Of a DNA stretch of 64,000 nt, positions 28,271-37,700 are shown one piece after another; within the stretch, counting starts at the first letter, position 1, and the number at the start of each line of letters is the position of its first letter. The notes under the pieces are model-generated. The model saw only the letters and a program-made list of their open reading frames with translations, was not told the DNA's origin and did not search any database. Source of the DNA: an uncultured Clostridia bacterium (GTDB taxonomy: Bacteria > Bacillota > Clostridia > Christensenellales > Borkfalkiaceae); assembly GCA_947631195.1 (NCBI GenBank), contig CANRKK010000003.1, forward strand, positions 39,461 through 103,460, read 5' to 3'. The translations under genes were made by a program, and so were the position numbers.

Positions 28271-30377
28271 GATAAAATCATTTTTTACGGGGGCAGGCAG
28301 GTGGTTTAAAGACCACGCTCCCACGCGCAGAAGAATAATCCAGCTGTACGCCGCGTTGCTCACCAACGCAAATTTAAAGGGCTTCGGCGAGGGCCAGATC
28401 TACACGGGCGGCACCAAAAACTTGTGCACTCCGGGCTTAAACTGCTATTCCTGTCCGGGCGCGGTTGCGGCATGCCCCTTGGGCGCGCTCCAAAATTCGC
28501 TCGGCTCCTCAGGCACCACTACGCCCTACTACATTTTGGGAATAATAGCCCTGTTCGGCATAATCCTCGGCAGAACGATATGCGGCTTTTTGTGCCCGTT
28601 CGGGTTAACGCAGGATCTGCTATATAAAGTTAGATCCCCTAAAGTTAAAAAGAGCGCGGCAACCCGCGTACTGAGTTATTTAAAGTATCTTTTATTGATA
28701 ACTTTGGTAATCGCGGTGCCGCTAATATATCACAACGTCCCCGGTTTTTGCAAATACATATGCCCCGCGGGCACGTTCGAAGGCTCCGTGGGCCTGCTTT
28801 CAAGCGAGTACAACAACGACCTCTATGCAATGCTCGGCTATCTGTTCAGCTGGAAGTTCTGCATACTCGTCATGTGCATAGTGCTGTGCATATTTATATA
28901 TAGAGGTTTTTGCCGCTTTATGTGCCCCCTCGGCGCAATCTACGGCTTCTTTAACAGCGTTGCGCTGCTCGGCGTAAAGCTCGATAAGAGCAAGTGCATC
29001 GACTGCGGAATGTGCATATCCAAGTGCAAAATGGATATCCGCCGCGTCGGCGACCACGAATGTATAAACTGCGGCGAGTGCATACCCGTCTGCCCAACGC
29101 ACGCGATAAGCTGGAAGGGCGGCAAGCTCTTCGTTGAGCCCGCTTCGGTGTCCGTCACGGCCTCCGAAGCCCCCGCAAGCGCAGGCTCGGCCATCGGCGC
29201 GATTCTTGCAAGCGGCACAACGATGCCCGTGCAGGACGCGGCTGCAAACGTTGCGGCGGAGGCCCCCGCGGAAGTTCGGGAAACTTCGGCGGCTCCCCAA
29301 AATGCGCCCGCCAAGCCTCAGATGCAAAAGGTGCGCTACGTCCGCACAAAGAACAGCAAAATACTTGAAATAGTCGCATGGGTTTTGGCGGCGGCGCTGC
29401 TTATCACGGCCCTCGTGTACTACAACACCCGTCCCTCCGTGCATGCGACATTCGGCAAAACGGTCAACGACTTCACGCTTGAAACCTATCAGACGGCTTA
29501 CGGCGAAGACAGCTACACCCTGTATCAAAACGGCGACAAGCCCACGGTGCTGATATTCTGGTCCTCCCGCAACGAGACGAGCATAAACTACTTGGAGGAG
29601 CTCGGGGAGAGCCTCGATACCCTCACCGAAACTTCAAATATAGTTGCGGTGCATATCGTGAACAGCGACGAACCCGCCGCCGTACAGAGCATAATCGACT
29701 CCCGCGGCTTCAACGGCTACAATATCCCCTTCGTGCAGGACGCGGCAGAAGTCGACGCATATACCGACTGCGGGGGCGACGGAGCTTTCCCCACGGTGGC
29801 CGTGCTCAACGTCCACAACGAGATTTATTCGCGCAACAGCCGCCCCGTGCCCGCCGAAGAAATTCAAACCGAAGTAAAGGCTGCAAGGGACGCAACCGTA
29901 TATACGGTGGGCGACAAGCTCTACGACTTCACCGTAGACGCCTACCAAAGCTCCTACAAGGAGGCAACGTTCTCCACGGAGAGCGCGCGCGGCAAGGTGC
30001 TTGTAATCAACTTCTGGTACGTCAGCTGCGGCCCCTGCGTTGAGGAATTGCCCTATATCGAGCAGATACAGGAACGGTACGGCGACAAGGTCGTAACTCT
30101 GGCCGTGCATGCCAACAACAACGACGCTCAACAGGCGCAGGCATTTATAAATTACGAAAACGCAAAGGCAAACAAAACTTCGTGGTCAAATTGGCAGATA
30201 ATTTTCGGGCAGGACATAGGCTCCGACTTCTACGCAACCCGTTTGGGCGGCAAGGATTCCTATCCCCTGACGGTGGTGGTGAACACCCAAGGCTACATTA
30301 CTTTCGTTCGGCAGGGCCCCATAGTTAACGGACATCTGGACGATTTAACGCCCGCCATCGAGTCCGCTATGAACTGA
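28263..30377 (+). CDS. Polyferredoxin membrane protein fused to tandem thioredoxin-like domains
   Basis: A 704-residue fusion beginning at TTG. Residues 1-290 are a NapH/YccM-type membrane iron-sulfur protein: several helices, Cys motifs (CYSCPGAVAACP, ICGFLCPFG, CKYICPAG, CRFMCPLG) and two 4Fe-4S ferredoxin motifs (CIDCGMCISKC at 245-255, CINCGECIPVC at 267-277). A Pro/Ala-rich linker (about 295-355) leads to another helix (about 366-387), which should place the C-terminus outside. Two thioredoxin-fold domains follow. The first (about 395-545) lacks the CxxC pair, having WSSRNETS there. The second (about 546-704) has the active site FWYVSCGPC (CGPC at 589-592) as in TlpA/ResA. The simplest reading is an electron path from cytoplasmic donors through Fe-S clusters to an extracytoplasmic dithiol. 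It is the last gene of the operon. Confidence 0.85.
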   Translation: MGKIKSFFTGAGRWFKDHAPTRRRIIQLYAALLTNANLKGFGEGQIYTGGTKNLCTPGLNCYSCPGAVAACPLGALQNSLGSSGTTTPYYILGIIALFGIILGRTICGFLCPFGLTQDLLYKVRSPKVKKSAATRVLSYLKYLLLITLVIAVPLIYHNVPGFCKYICPAGTFEGSVGLLSSEYNNDLYAMLGYLFSWKFCILVMCIVLCIFIYRGFCRFMCPLGAIYGFFNSVALLGVKLDKSKCIDCGMCISKCKMDIRRVGDHECINCGECIPVCPTHAISWKGGKLFVEPASVSVTASEAPASAGSAIGAILASGTTMPVQDAAANVAAEAPAEVRETSAAPQNAPAKPQMQKVRYVRTKNSKILEIVAWVLAAALLITALVYYNTRPSVHATFGKTVNDFTLETYQTAYGEDSYTLYQNGDKPTVLIFWSSRNETSINYLEELGESLDTLTETSNIVAVHIVNSDEPAAVQSIIDSRGFNGYNIPFVQDAAEVDAYTDCGGDGAFPTVAVLNVHNEIYSRNSRPVPAEEIQTEVKAARDATVYTVGDKLYDFTVDAYQSSYKEATFSTESARGKVLVINFWYVSCGPCVEELPYIEQIQERYGDKVVTLAVHANNNDAQQAQAFINYENAKANKTSWSNWQIIFGQDIGSDFYATRLGGKDSYPLTVVVNTQGYITFVRQGPIVNGHLDDLTPAIESAMN

Positions 30378-30391
30378 ATAACCAATCCCTG

Positions 30392-30425
30392 CAGGCGTTC
30401 CCTTAAAGGAGCGCCTGTTTTTTGT
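30392..30425 (+). terminator. Terminator of the large operon
   Basis: CAGGCGTTCC (30392-30401) pairs with GGAGCGCCTG (30408-30417) with one G-T pair. A run of T residues follows. Confidence 0.85.
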
Positions 30426-30453
30426 TGACAGTCCATACACGGCATGCTATAAT
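30425..30453 (+). promoter_or_regulatory. Consensus sigma-A promoter
   Basis: TTGACA (30425-30430), 17-bp spacer, TATAAT (30448-30453) with TGC extension: a perfect consensus promoter placed directly after the operon terminator. It drives the glycosyltransferase gene at 30521. Confidence 0.9.
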
Positions 30454-30520
30454 TAAAACATCATAATAAAAAATGACAAATTATTAGCTTATCATTACAA
30501 ATTATGACAGAGGAAACAGT

Positions 30521-31654
30521 ATGAAGATAGTGATCGTCTGTGACGTTTTGGGCAACCCGAACAACGGGACAACGCTTGCCGCATATAATCTTATAAACTT
30601 TTTAAAGGGCAGGGGGCACGACGTAACCGTCGTCTGCGCCGACCAGGATAAAAAGGGCGCCGAGGGTTTCGAGGTGGTGCCCATCAAAAATTTAGGCCCG
30701 TTCAATCTGATTTTGAGGGCAAACAACGTATATCTTGCGAAGTCCGACAAAAAACTTCTCTCCCGCGTGATAGCGGGTGCGGACGTGGTGCACGTTCTTA
30801 TTCCCTTAAATCTCGGCTCTCTGGCCTCCAAAATTGCCAAACAGGCGGGAATCCCCGTAACGGCGAGCTTCCACGCGCAGGCCGAAAACGTCACCGCGCA
30901 CATCGCCTGCATGAACAGCCGCTTTGTAAACCATTTGGTCTATAAGTATTTCTATCGTTCCTTATATAAGCGCGTGGACATGATACACTATCCTACGCAG
31001 TTCATAAGGGAGGTATTCGAAAAGCACATAAAGCGCAGCTTGCCCTGCCGCGTGATCTCCAACGGCGTAAACGACATGTTTTTTGCCCCGCGGGAGCGCG
31101 TCCGCCTCAGCGACAAGTTCACAATCGTCTGCACGGGCAGATTCAGCAAGGAAAAGTCCCAGCAGACGCTCATTAAAGCCATTGCGCACAGCGACTTTAA
31201 GGACAACGTCAAAATTTATTTTGCAGGCTGCGGCCCGCGCGAAAAAAAGCTAAAACGTCTTGCGGAGCGCAGCGGCGTGGACGCGGATTTCAATTTTTAT
31301 AAGCGCGGCGAAATGCCCGCCGTCCTCAGCGGCGCAGACCTCTACGTCCACACGGCGGTGGTCGAGATAGAGGCCATCTCCTGTCTCGAGGCCATTGCTT
31401 CGGGGCTGGTGCCCATAATTTGCAACTCGGAGAGGAGCGCAACCAAAAACTTCGCCCTCGACGGCCGCTGCCTCTTCAAAGCGGGCGACTGGCGCGACCT
31501 TTTGGAAAAAATTTCCTATTTCTATCGTTCGCCCGGACAAATCGAAGAATACAGGCAAAAGTACTCCGAATTCAGGGAACAGTTCCGTCAGGATGATTGC
31601 ATGCTTAAAATGGAACAGATGTTGGAGGAAACCGCAGCCTTGGCCCGTCAATAA
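30521..31654 (+). CDS. Glycosyltransferase family 4 protein
   Basis: A 377-residue GT-B fold glycosyltransferase. The N-terminal acceptor half begins MKIVIVCDVLGNPNNGTT. The C-terminal GT4 half contains CTGRFSKEKSQQTLIKA and FAGCGP, and the EX7E nucleotide-sugar motif appears as EIEAISCLEAIASG. The best-known relatives with this architecture are 1,2-diacylglycerol 3-glucosyl/mannosyltransferases and capsule glycosyltransferases. Its solitary position with its own strong promoter favours a housekeeping envelope role such as glycolipid synthesis, but this is inference. AGAGGAAA precedes the ATG and a bidirectional terminator follows. Confidence 0.85.
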   Translation: MKIVIVCDVLGNPNNGTTLAAYNLINFLKGRGHDVTVVCADQDKKGAEGFEVVPIKNLGPFNLILRANNVYLAKSDKKLLSRVIAGADVVHVLIPLNLGSLASKIAKQAGIPVTASFHAQAENVTAHIACMNSRFVNHLVYKYFYRSLYKRVDMIHYPTQFIREVFEKHIKRSLPCRVISNGVNDMFFAPRERVRLSDKFTIVCTGRFSKEKSQQTLIKAIAHSDFKDNVKIYFAGCGPREKKLKRLAERSGVDADFNFYKRGEMPAVLSGADLYVHTAVVEIEAISCLEAIASGLVPIICNSERSATKNFALDGRCLFKAGDWRDLLEKISYFYRSPGQIEEYRQKYSEFREQFRQDDCMLKMEQMLEETAALARQ

Positions 31655-31665
31655 AATTGCAAGCA

Positions 31666-31693
31666 AAAAGACCGACAAAATTGTCGGTCTTTT
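31666..31693. terminator. Bidirectional terminator
   Basis: AAAAGACCGACAA and TTGTCGGTCTTTT form a symmetrical hairpin with A/T tails. It serves the plus-strand glycosyltransferase and the minus-strand lipoprotein operon that ends at 31710. Confidence 0.85.
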
Positions 31694-31709
31694 ATGTTAC
31701 TTTAAAGTT

Positions 31710-34211
31710 TTATGAAAGTTTGGTTACCTTTATAAAGAACGTGCCGCCCGCCGTATCGTCAAACCAAAGTCTGGTGGGTACGGTGTCGCTGAACGTCAAG
31801 GTGGTGCCCAAAACGCTCGTGTAGCTGCCCGCTTCGCCCGTTTCCACGGTGGCGGTGGAGGAGCCGTAAACGGTTATGGAATATGTTCCCGTGCCGCCGG
31901 GGGCCGCCGTCCAGTCAACCGCAACCTTGCCGCCGTACGCCGAATGATCTATATTTACCCGGAACACGTTTATGCCGCTCCGCTTTACGGGGTTTTCCGC
32001 CGTGCCCGAAACGGTCTCGGTAAACGTTCCGTCGGGGTTTTGGCTGTCGCTCACGGAGTACTCGATCACCCTGTTTGCCGCAACCGTGCCAATAGTCACC
32101 GTGGCGTTGCCGCTGCCCGCAAGCGTAAATTCAATCCCGCGCGAGCTTTGGACATACACGTAAACCGTGCCGTCAATCACTATTCCGCCGTCAATATTGA
32201 GCGTGCCCGCAGAGGAGCTCACGGTGTAATAGTTCGAATCGGAGGGTTTAAACGACAGATGAGTCGTGCCCGAAGAGTGCAAGCCGACGCTGTTCGTGCC
32301 CGCCGTAAGGTCATAGGGTGAAGTCTCGGAACCGTCGGAGGGCGCGCCGTAGTAGTAGCACGCGGCAACCCAGTACTCGTCGTAATTGCTCCAGCCTATA
32401 AAGCCCCTGCAGAAGTTTTCAAGCACGGTCTTTAAAAGGTCGTTCACGGGATAGCCGCCGTTGCCGTTTGCAAGCGCGGAATAACCCTTGACCACGTCCG
32501 TATAGTCGGTGTAGGCGCGCACGCCCGTGTTGGCCGCCTCGTTCACCGTCTCGGTATAATAGTTGAACACGCTCGCATGTTCAAGTTCGGGGGTGGAGTA
32601 GTCCGCAAGTTGGATCATCGAATTTTGGTTTGCGCGGGTGGGATTGTTTAGCTGCACATAAATCTCGGGGCCCGTCGCGCTGTTCAGGCGATAGCCGCCC
32701 TTGTCGTCGCGCACAATCACCGAATCCAGCGGCACGTCAATCATTCTGCCGTCGTTTTCCATGGCGTGCTTTTCGTTTGCGGGCATCCCGGCCTTGGAGT
32801 AGGTGTTGCTCCATTTGGTAACTTCGCCCGTCCGCTCAACCGTAACGGTGATATCGCAGTTGATGTCGGCAACAAATCCCAGACAGAACACCGCCGAAGC
32901 CTCGTCCTGCTCAACGTGCAGTTCAACGTAGTTGCCGCCCGTGAAAGTCGCGGAGTATTCCGCAAGCCACTCGTTGTAGCTTAATGCGCCGTTTCCTTCG
33001 GCCGTCTTATATCTTTGGTATGCCGCCTGCAACGTCTCGCCGTCGGCGGGCACGCTGCCCGAACGCTGCAATATCAGCGAATCGGCGGGCGAACCGTCGT
33101 CATTTTTAACGTAGTAACTGCCGTTTGTGAAGTCGTATGCGTACAGCTGCACGTTTGCGGAGGAATTGCCGGCCCTAAAAGTGAACCTATATATGCCCGA
33201 GGCCGCATTGCGCGCCTTTTCTATAATTTTGTCCATCGTCTCGTCGGGGATATCGCCGCCGGGCACGTTTACGTTGTACGGAGCAAAGGAGAGGTAGTTA
33301 TATTTGCCCTTTTGCACCCTCTTTACGTAGGGCTCGTTAATCTCCGTTATGTTGTCAGAGTTGAGAGGGTCCGTCGCATATCTGCTGTATGTCAGCGAGT
33401 CCGAACCGATGGAATCCCAGCTGTTGTCTATTTTAAAGTTAACGGTAACGGTGTAGTTGCCGTCCTCGCCTTGGGTAAACGGCGCGCTCGTGTTGTTCAG
33501 CCCGTGCGAGGTGCCGAAATCCACGGCGTAACCTGCGGGCACCGCGGGCGTTCTGCCGTTTGAGGAGATGGAGTAGGGCGAAGCCAAATACACGCTGTAG
33601 CCCGCCGCGTACTCTTCGGGGAAGGTATAAAAAGTTGCAATTCCCTTGGCGTTGGTCTTTGCCGCAAAGTACTCGCGTTCGTTGTCGGTAGCGGTCCCGT
33701 CCTTCGTCAAGCGGCGGTTGTAGTTTTCGGTAAAGCCCACGTTAAAGTACGCGTCCGCCACGGGTTCGCCGCTGTTGTCCACCGCCGTTACGGTAAAGGA
33801 GCTCGTCTCCTGCCTGTCGGTGCCGTCCACGGCAAGCCTTACGATTTTTCCGTTGGAGAAGCGGAACTCAAAGTACTGCTTGCCCTCTATTTCAACCATT
33901 TTGACGTCGTCTATACCAACGCCGTCCTCGCCGTCAATTCCGTCCTCGCCGTCGTCGCCGCGCTCGCCGGGGTCGCCCTGAGGCCCTTCGGACCCCTGCG
34001 AACCGCCCGCACCTAACCGTGCAAGCAAATCCGCAACCCATTCCTCATACGTTTTGGGGTTTTCCGTTTCGGTAGCATAAGTTTGGTATGCCGCGTAAAG
34101 GGCCGGGTCGTGAGTTTCGCCTCCGCCGCCCGAGCAGGCCGCCATTCCCGCCGCGCCCGCAGCCACGCAAAGGGAGGCGAGTACGGCCAATAAAATTTTT
34201 TTCTTTTTCAT
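31710..34211 (-). CDS. Large lipoprotein with collagen-like Gly-X-Y segment
   Basis: An 833-residue lipoprotein (lipobox GMAAC, Cys about 26). After the Cys come a short helical module (YAAYQTYATE, then TYEEWVADLLARL) and a collagen-like Gly-X-Y stretch of about ten triplets (residues ~70-100). A small strand-rich unit (EGKQYFEFRFSNGKIV) and beta-sandwich-like domains follow. The module recurs once near residue 395 (LQAAYQRYKTAE, then SYNEWLAEY), a repeat seen in surface proteins of this lineage. The C-terminal ~250 residues are Ser/Thr/Gly-rich beta structure. No enzyme motif. AAGGAG precedes the ATG. It is last in a three-lipoprotein minus-strand group and probably a surface-exposed adhesive or structural protein. 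Confidence 0.75.
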   Translation of the reverse strand: MKKKKILLAVLASLCVAAGAAGMAACSGGGGETHDPALYAAYQTYATETENPKTYEEWVADLLARLGAGGSQGSEGPQGDPGERGDDGEDGIDGEDGVGIDDVKMVEIEGKQYFEFRFSNGKIVRLAVDGTDRQETSSFTVTAVDNSGEPVADAYFNVGFTENYNRRLTKDGTATDNEREYFAAKTNAKGIATFYTFPEEYAAGYSVYLASPYSISSNGRTPAVPAGYAVDFGTSHGLNNTSAPFTQGEDGNYTVTVNFKIDNSWDSIGSDSLTYSRYATDPLNSDNITEINEPYVKRVQKGKYNYLSFAPYNVNVPGGDIPDETMDKIIEKARNAASGIYRFTFRAGNSSANVQLYAYDFTNGSYYVKNDDGSPADSLILQRSGSVPADGETLQAAYQRYKTAEGNGALSYNEWLAEYSATFTGGNYVELHVEQDEASAVFCLGFVADINCDITVTVERTGEVTKWSNTYSKAGMPANEKHAMENDGRMIDVPLDSVIVRDDKGGYRLNSATGPEIYVQLNNPTRANQNSMIQLADYSTPELEHASVFNYYTETVNEAANTGVRAYTDYTDVVKGYSALANGNGGYPVNDLLKTVLENFCRGFIGWSNYDEYWVAACYYYGAPSDGSETSPYDLTAGTNSVGLHSSGTTHLSFKPSDSNYYTVSSSAGTLNIDGGIVIDGTVYVYVQSSRGIEFTLAGSGNATVTIGTVAANRVIEYSVSDSQNPDGTFTETVSGTAENPVKRSGINVFRVNIDHSAYGGKVAVDWTAAPGGTGTYSITVYGSSTATVETGEAGSYTSVLGTTLTFSDTVPTRLWFDDTAGGTFFIKVTKLS

Positions 34212-34243
34212 TTATTTTCTCCTTGATTGTCCGTTTACGAATC

Positions 34244-34271
34244 GAGGGCTTTGTCTTGCGGCAAAGCCCTC
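34244..34271. other. Intergenic hairpin between two lipoprotein genes
   Basis: GAGGGCTTTG (34244-34253) and CAAAGCCCTC (34262-34271) form a 10-bp stem with an 8-nt loop and no T tract on the minus strand. It lies in the 78-bp gap between the two lipoprotein genes, so it may stabilise or partly attenuate the transcript rather than end it. Confidence 0.55.
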
Positions 34272-34289
34272 TTAAAACAGCATTTTATG

Positions 34290-34748
34290 TTATGCCTTCT
34301 CAAGCGTAACTTCTATTTTTGCGGGCACCTCGTTCAATTTATATTGCCCGTAAGCCACTTTATAACCCTTTTTGGCAACGCCGTTGATATGCAATTCTAT
34401 GGTCGGGTTTGTATCGCCGGAGCTCGTTGCTTTTGTTTTTATTTCATTATAATCTATCACAACTTTTCCGTCTGCGCCCAAATTTTCGTTGATAAAGCAA
34501 ATTCCGTCGGGAATACAAAACTGAACGTTAACCTGTTTGAGTTCGGGGTCGTAGTCGCCCTCGCCGAAAGTGGTTCCGTCAATAAGATCCCCGTTTTCGT
34601 CCTTTACGGTAACTTCAACGGTGGTGGTGGCGTAATTGTTTCCGCCGTTTCCGCCCTCGTCGTCCTTATTGCAGGCCGCAAACGCCGCAACGCATACAAC
34701 CGCTATAATCGCAGTTAAAACTACTGCAAGCCTTTTAAAAAGTTTCAT
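34290..34748 (-). CDS. Small lipoprotein, unknown function
   Basis: A 152-residue lipoprotein with a clear lipobox (AAFAAC, Cys about 26) and a Gly/Asn/Asp-rich linker. One beta-rich domain follows, beginning TTVEVTVKDENGDLIDG, which resembles the carboxypeptidase-regulatory/Ig-like modules of neighbouring lipoproteins. GGAGG lies ten bases before the ATG. It sits between two much larger lipoproteins on the same strand with short gaps. No catalytic motif is visible. Confidence 0.65.
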   Translation of the reverse strand: MKLFKRLAVVLTAIIAVVCVAAFAACNKDDEGGNGGNNYATTTVEVTVKDENGDLIDGTTFGEGDYDPELKQVNVQFCIPDGICFINENLGADGKVVIDYNEIKTKATSSGDTNPTIELHINGVAKKGYKVAYGQYKLNEVPAKIEVTLEKA

Positions 34749-34779
34749 AAAAATTTACCTCCGGTAAAAATTAAATTTT

Positions 34780-37700
34780 TTATTCCTGCGGCAGTTCTTC
34801 CCACGATGTTGCCCCGTAGTACTGCCAGTAGTATGCAAAGCCCTTCCATGCGCCAGACTCTATTCCGTCGCCGTCGAGGGACCGCCTTTGTATAACGTCT
34901 GAAATTCTCAGCACGAGTTCGGCTGTGGCTTCGCACATGCCGTACGTGGGATCGTTCCTGTCTTTGGATATAGCTTGGTTATAGTATCCGTTCATTACCG
35001 ACGTAAAGTTTCCGCCGCCTTCTGACGTAAAGTCAAACCAGTTGCTATCTATCCAAGCCTTAAGGTTGCTGTCCACCGCCAAATAGTTGGAGTGGAGGAA
35101 CTCTATATACATAACCGAGCCCTGCACGCCCTCGTCCGTCAGGTGATAATACAAGTCGTTGTCAAGCTTAGTATCTACAGCCGCAAAATTGGTCAGGGAA
35201 GTCCACGTTCCGTCAATGGCCGCCATGGTCAGCACGTGTTTGCTTTCGCCCGCATAGGAAATTTCAACGGGATAAGTCACGTCTATGCCCATGTCTATCA
35301 GGCTGTTAATGTCCTGCAATACCGCGTTGCCCGCCTCTATCGTAAACTGGGGATAAACGGTAGTGCCCTTTGTAAGGTAGATATATGCGTCAAAATCGTA
35401 GGGGTAGAGGTAGTTATCCTGCACAAACCTTTCCGCGCTGCGGCTGTCGTTCGCCACGAGCAGAGCCGTGTCGTTATACGTGTCGGAGCCTGCGGGCCAC
35501 AGCAACATCTGGGGGTCTATCGCGTTGCTCGAGTCAACGGGGCGTATGCCGCGGAACGACTTGAATTCATATACGCCGTCCTCGGGAGCCGTAAACTTAT
35601 AGAACAGTCCGCCCGCCTGGTTCTTCCTCGTGTAAACGGTCAAATTAACGGTAATTTGGTTTTCGGCCGTCATCTCTATGGCATATGCAAGCGATTTGCC
35701 CACGCCGGGGTTAAAGTGTGCCAGGCAGTTGTGGCTTTCCGCGCCGTGGTCGCCGCTGCCCAGCGTGCGGTAATAGCTGCACAGCTCCAGCCAGGTATGC
35801 TCGGGGTCATAGCCGCCCGAATATTCGGTCATATTGTCGTTTGCATGCTTTGCAAAGGCCTTAAGCGCCGTCGCCAGCGTTTCGTCCACGGCCGCCATAT
35901 AGGTCGTGCCGTCCAGAATGTAGTAGTTGTCTATTATGGTATTTGTTTCATCTCTGCCGTATTTAAAGTCCAAAGGCGCGTTTCTGTCCGTCCTCTCGCC
36001 GCTGTTGCCGAATTTTTCGTGCCAGAAAGAAATCAGATATACCGACCTCGGCAAAATTACTCCCTGGGTGCCCTCGTCGGTGTAATACAGCGTCGTCTCG
36101 CCGAAGTGCCTGTCAACCCACAGCGACTCCGAAAGTATGTCCGCAAACAGCATGGAGTCGGTTTCGGGATTCGGTTCTTCGCCCTGCTGGATGCGATAAA
36201 ATCCGTCGTCCGCCTTATATACCGTGGGATATACGGGTTCGCCGTTTTCAATTGTAACGGCCTCGGTGCGCACGTCGTTGGCCTCCGCCGTGTTGTAGTT
36301 GCGGTCGGTTATCTTCAGGTTTCTCAGTCCTACAAATTCGTCGTCCGGGGCTACGCTCAGGTCTTTGACGTATGACAGAGCGATATTAACGGTGGCGTGC
36401 CGGGTGGAGCTGAACAGTTCAACCGTCTCCCAGCCCTCGGAGTTGCCCAAAAACGTAAAGGTAGTCGCCGCGTTGTTGTTTAATATAATGTACAGTATAT
36501 CGTTTACGTCGGTATTGGTTTTAACTTCAACCGAAAGCGTTTGGTCTGCCTGCAGCTCTATATCCGTGTAGAGTATCGCAAACGTATTGTCCGTGCCGAT
36601 ATTGGAGGGGGTTATATACATGCCTCCCGCGTCGTTTTCGTCGGATACGTGGAAGGGCCAGTTAAATTTGCCGTCTCTCGAATCGGGATCGGGCCCGTAG
36701 TAGTGGAGGTCTGTGCCCGACATCGAAGAGTCGAGGAACGCCTGGTTGTATGCGGCGTCCGTAGCCATGCCCTCCATAGTTTCGGGGGGAGCAACGGGGT
36801 CGGGACGGGTGCCCGTCTCGCCGCTGCTTCCGCTTTGTATATTTTGTTCGTAGTCGTCGGCCGTGTACAGTCTGAACAGTTCTTCCCAGGCCTGCTGCCT
36901 TAACTCCGCGCCCGAATCGTAGTACGCCACAACGCCGTAGCGGTCAACTATTACAGAAACGGGTATGCCTATGCTCGTTGCGCTGAAATGGTTGAAAAGT
37001 CCGGGGTTGTCGTGGGCCATAAAGAAGTCAAGCTGGGACTGTTCCTTAAAGTTTTTCGCCGCTACGTTTGAATCGTCCTTTGTCACGGCAATAATTTCCA
37101 CGGAATTTTTATAGGTATTGTACGCTCCGTTCAGCGCGGGGAATTCGTAAATGCAGTTGCTGCACCAGGTTGCCCAGAAGTTTATAACAACCGCGCGTTT
37201 TTGCTTCAACAGCTGCGAGAGGACGAGCGTGTTGCCGTCCGCGTCGGTTATGCTGAAGTCATACATTATGTCGCCCGCGTCATACTGCTTGCCGCTCGGG
37301 ATGGCGGAGGTGGTTATAACCGAGGAGTTAAAGGCCGTCCTTACGCTGGTCGTCTCGGGCGTGAGATGTTTTACGGTGCCCTCGGGGTCCTCAAAATAGC
37401 CGCGGGGCAAATCGTCGTATTCCAAATCGTATTCGGCAAGCGGAATCAAAAATTTGGCGCCGCCGTTCATCGATATGCCCTCGATAATCTTTTCGCCTTC
37501 CTGTTTTACGGTTATGCGCACGCCGTCTATGGGCAGGCCGCCCATGCTGACCGTGGATATGGTGTAGGAGTTTTCCTTGTCCTCATAGTCTTCGGGGTTC
37601 ACGCCCTCGGGGTAGTAAAAGGGCAGATTTCCTTCGGGGTTGTTCGCGTCCACCGTGCCGTTGTCCGTAACGCCGCCCGACGGCGCGCGCCAGTTTATAG

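Noticed and set aside
35092..36375. A 427-codon plus-strand frame opposite the TlpA-domain lipoprotein
   Set aside because: The minus-strand gene has signal peptide, lipobox and thioredoxin motif; the plus-strand frame has none and reads as a shadow.
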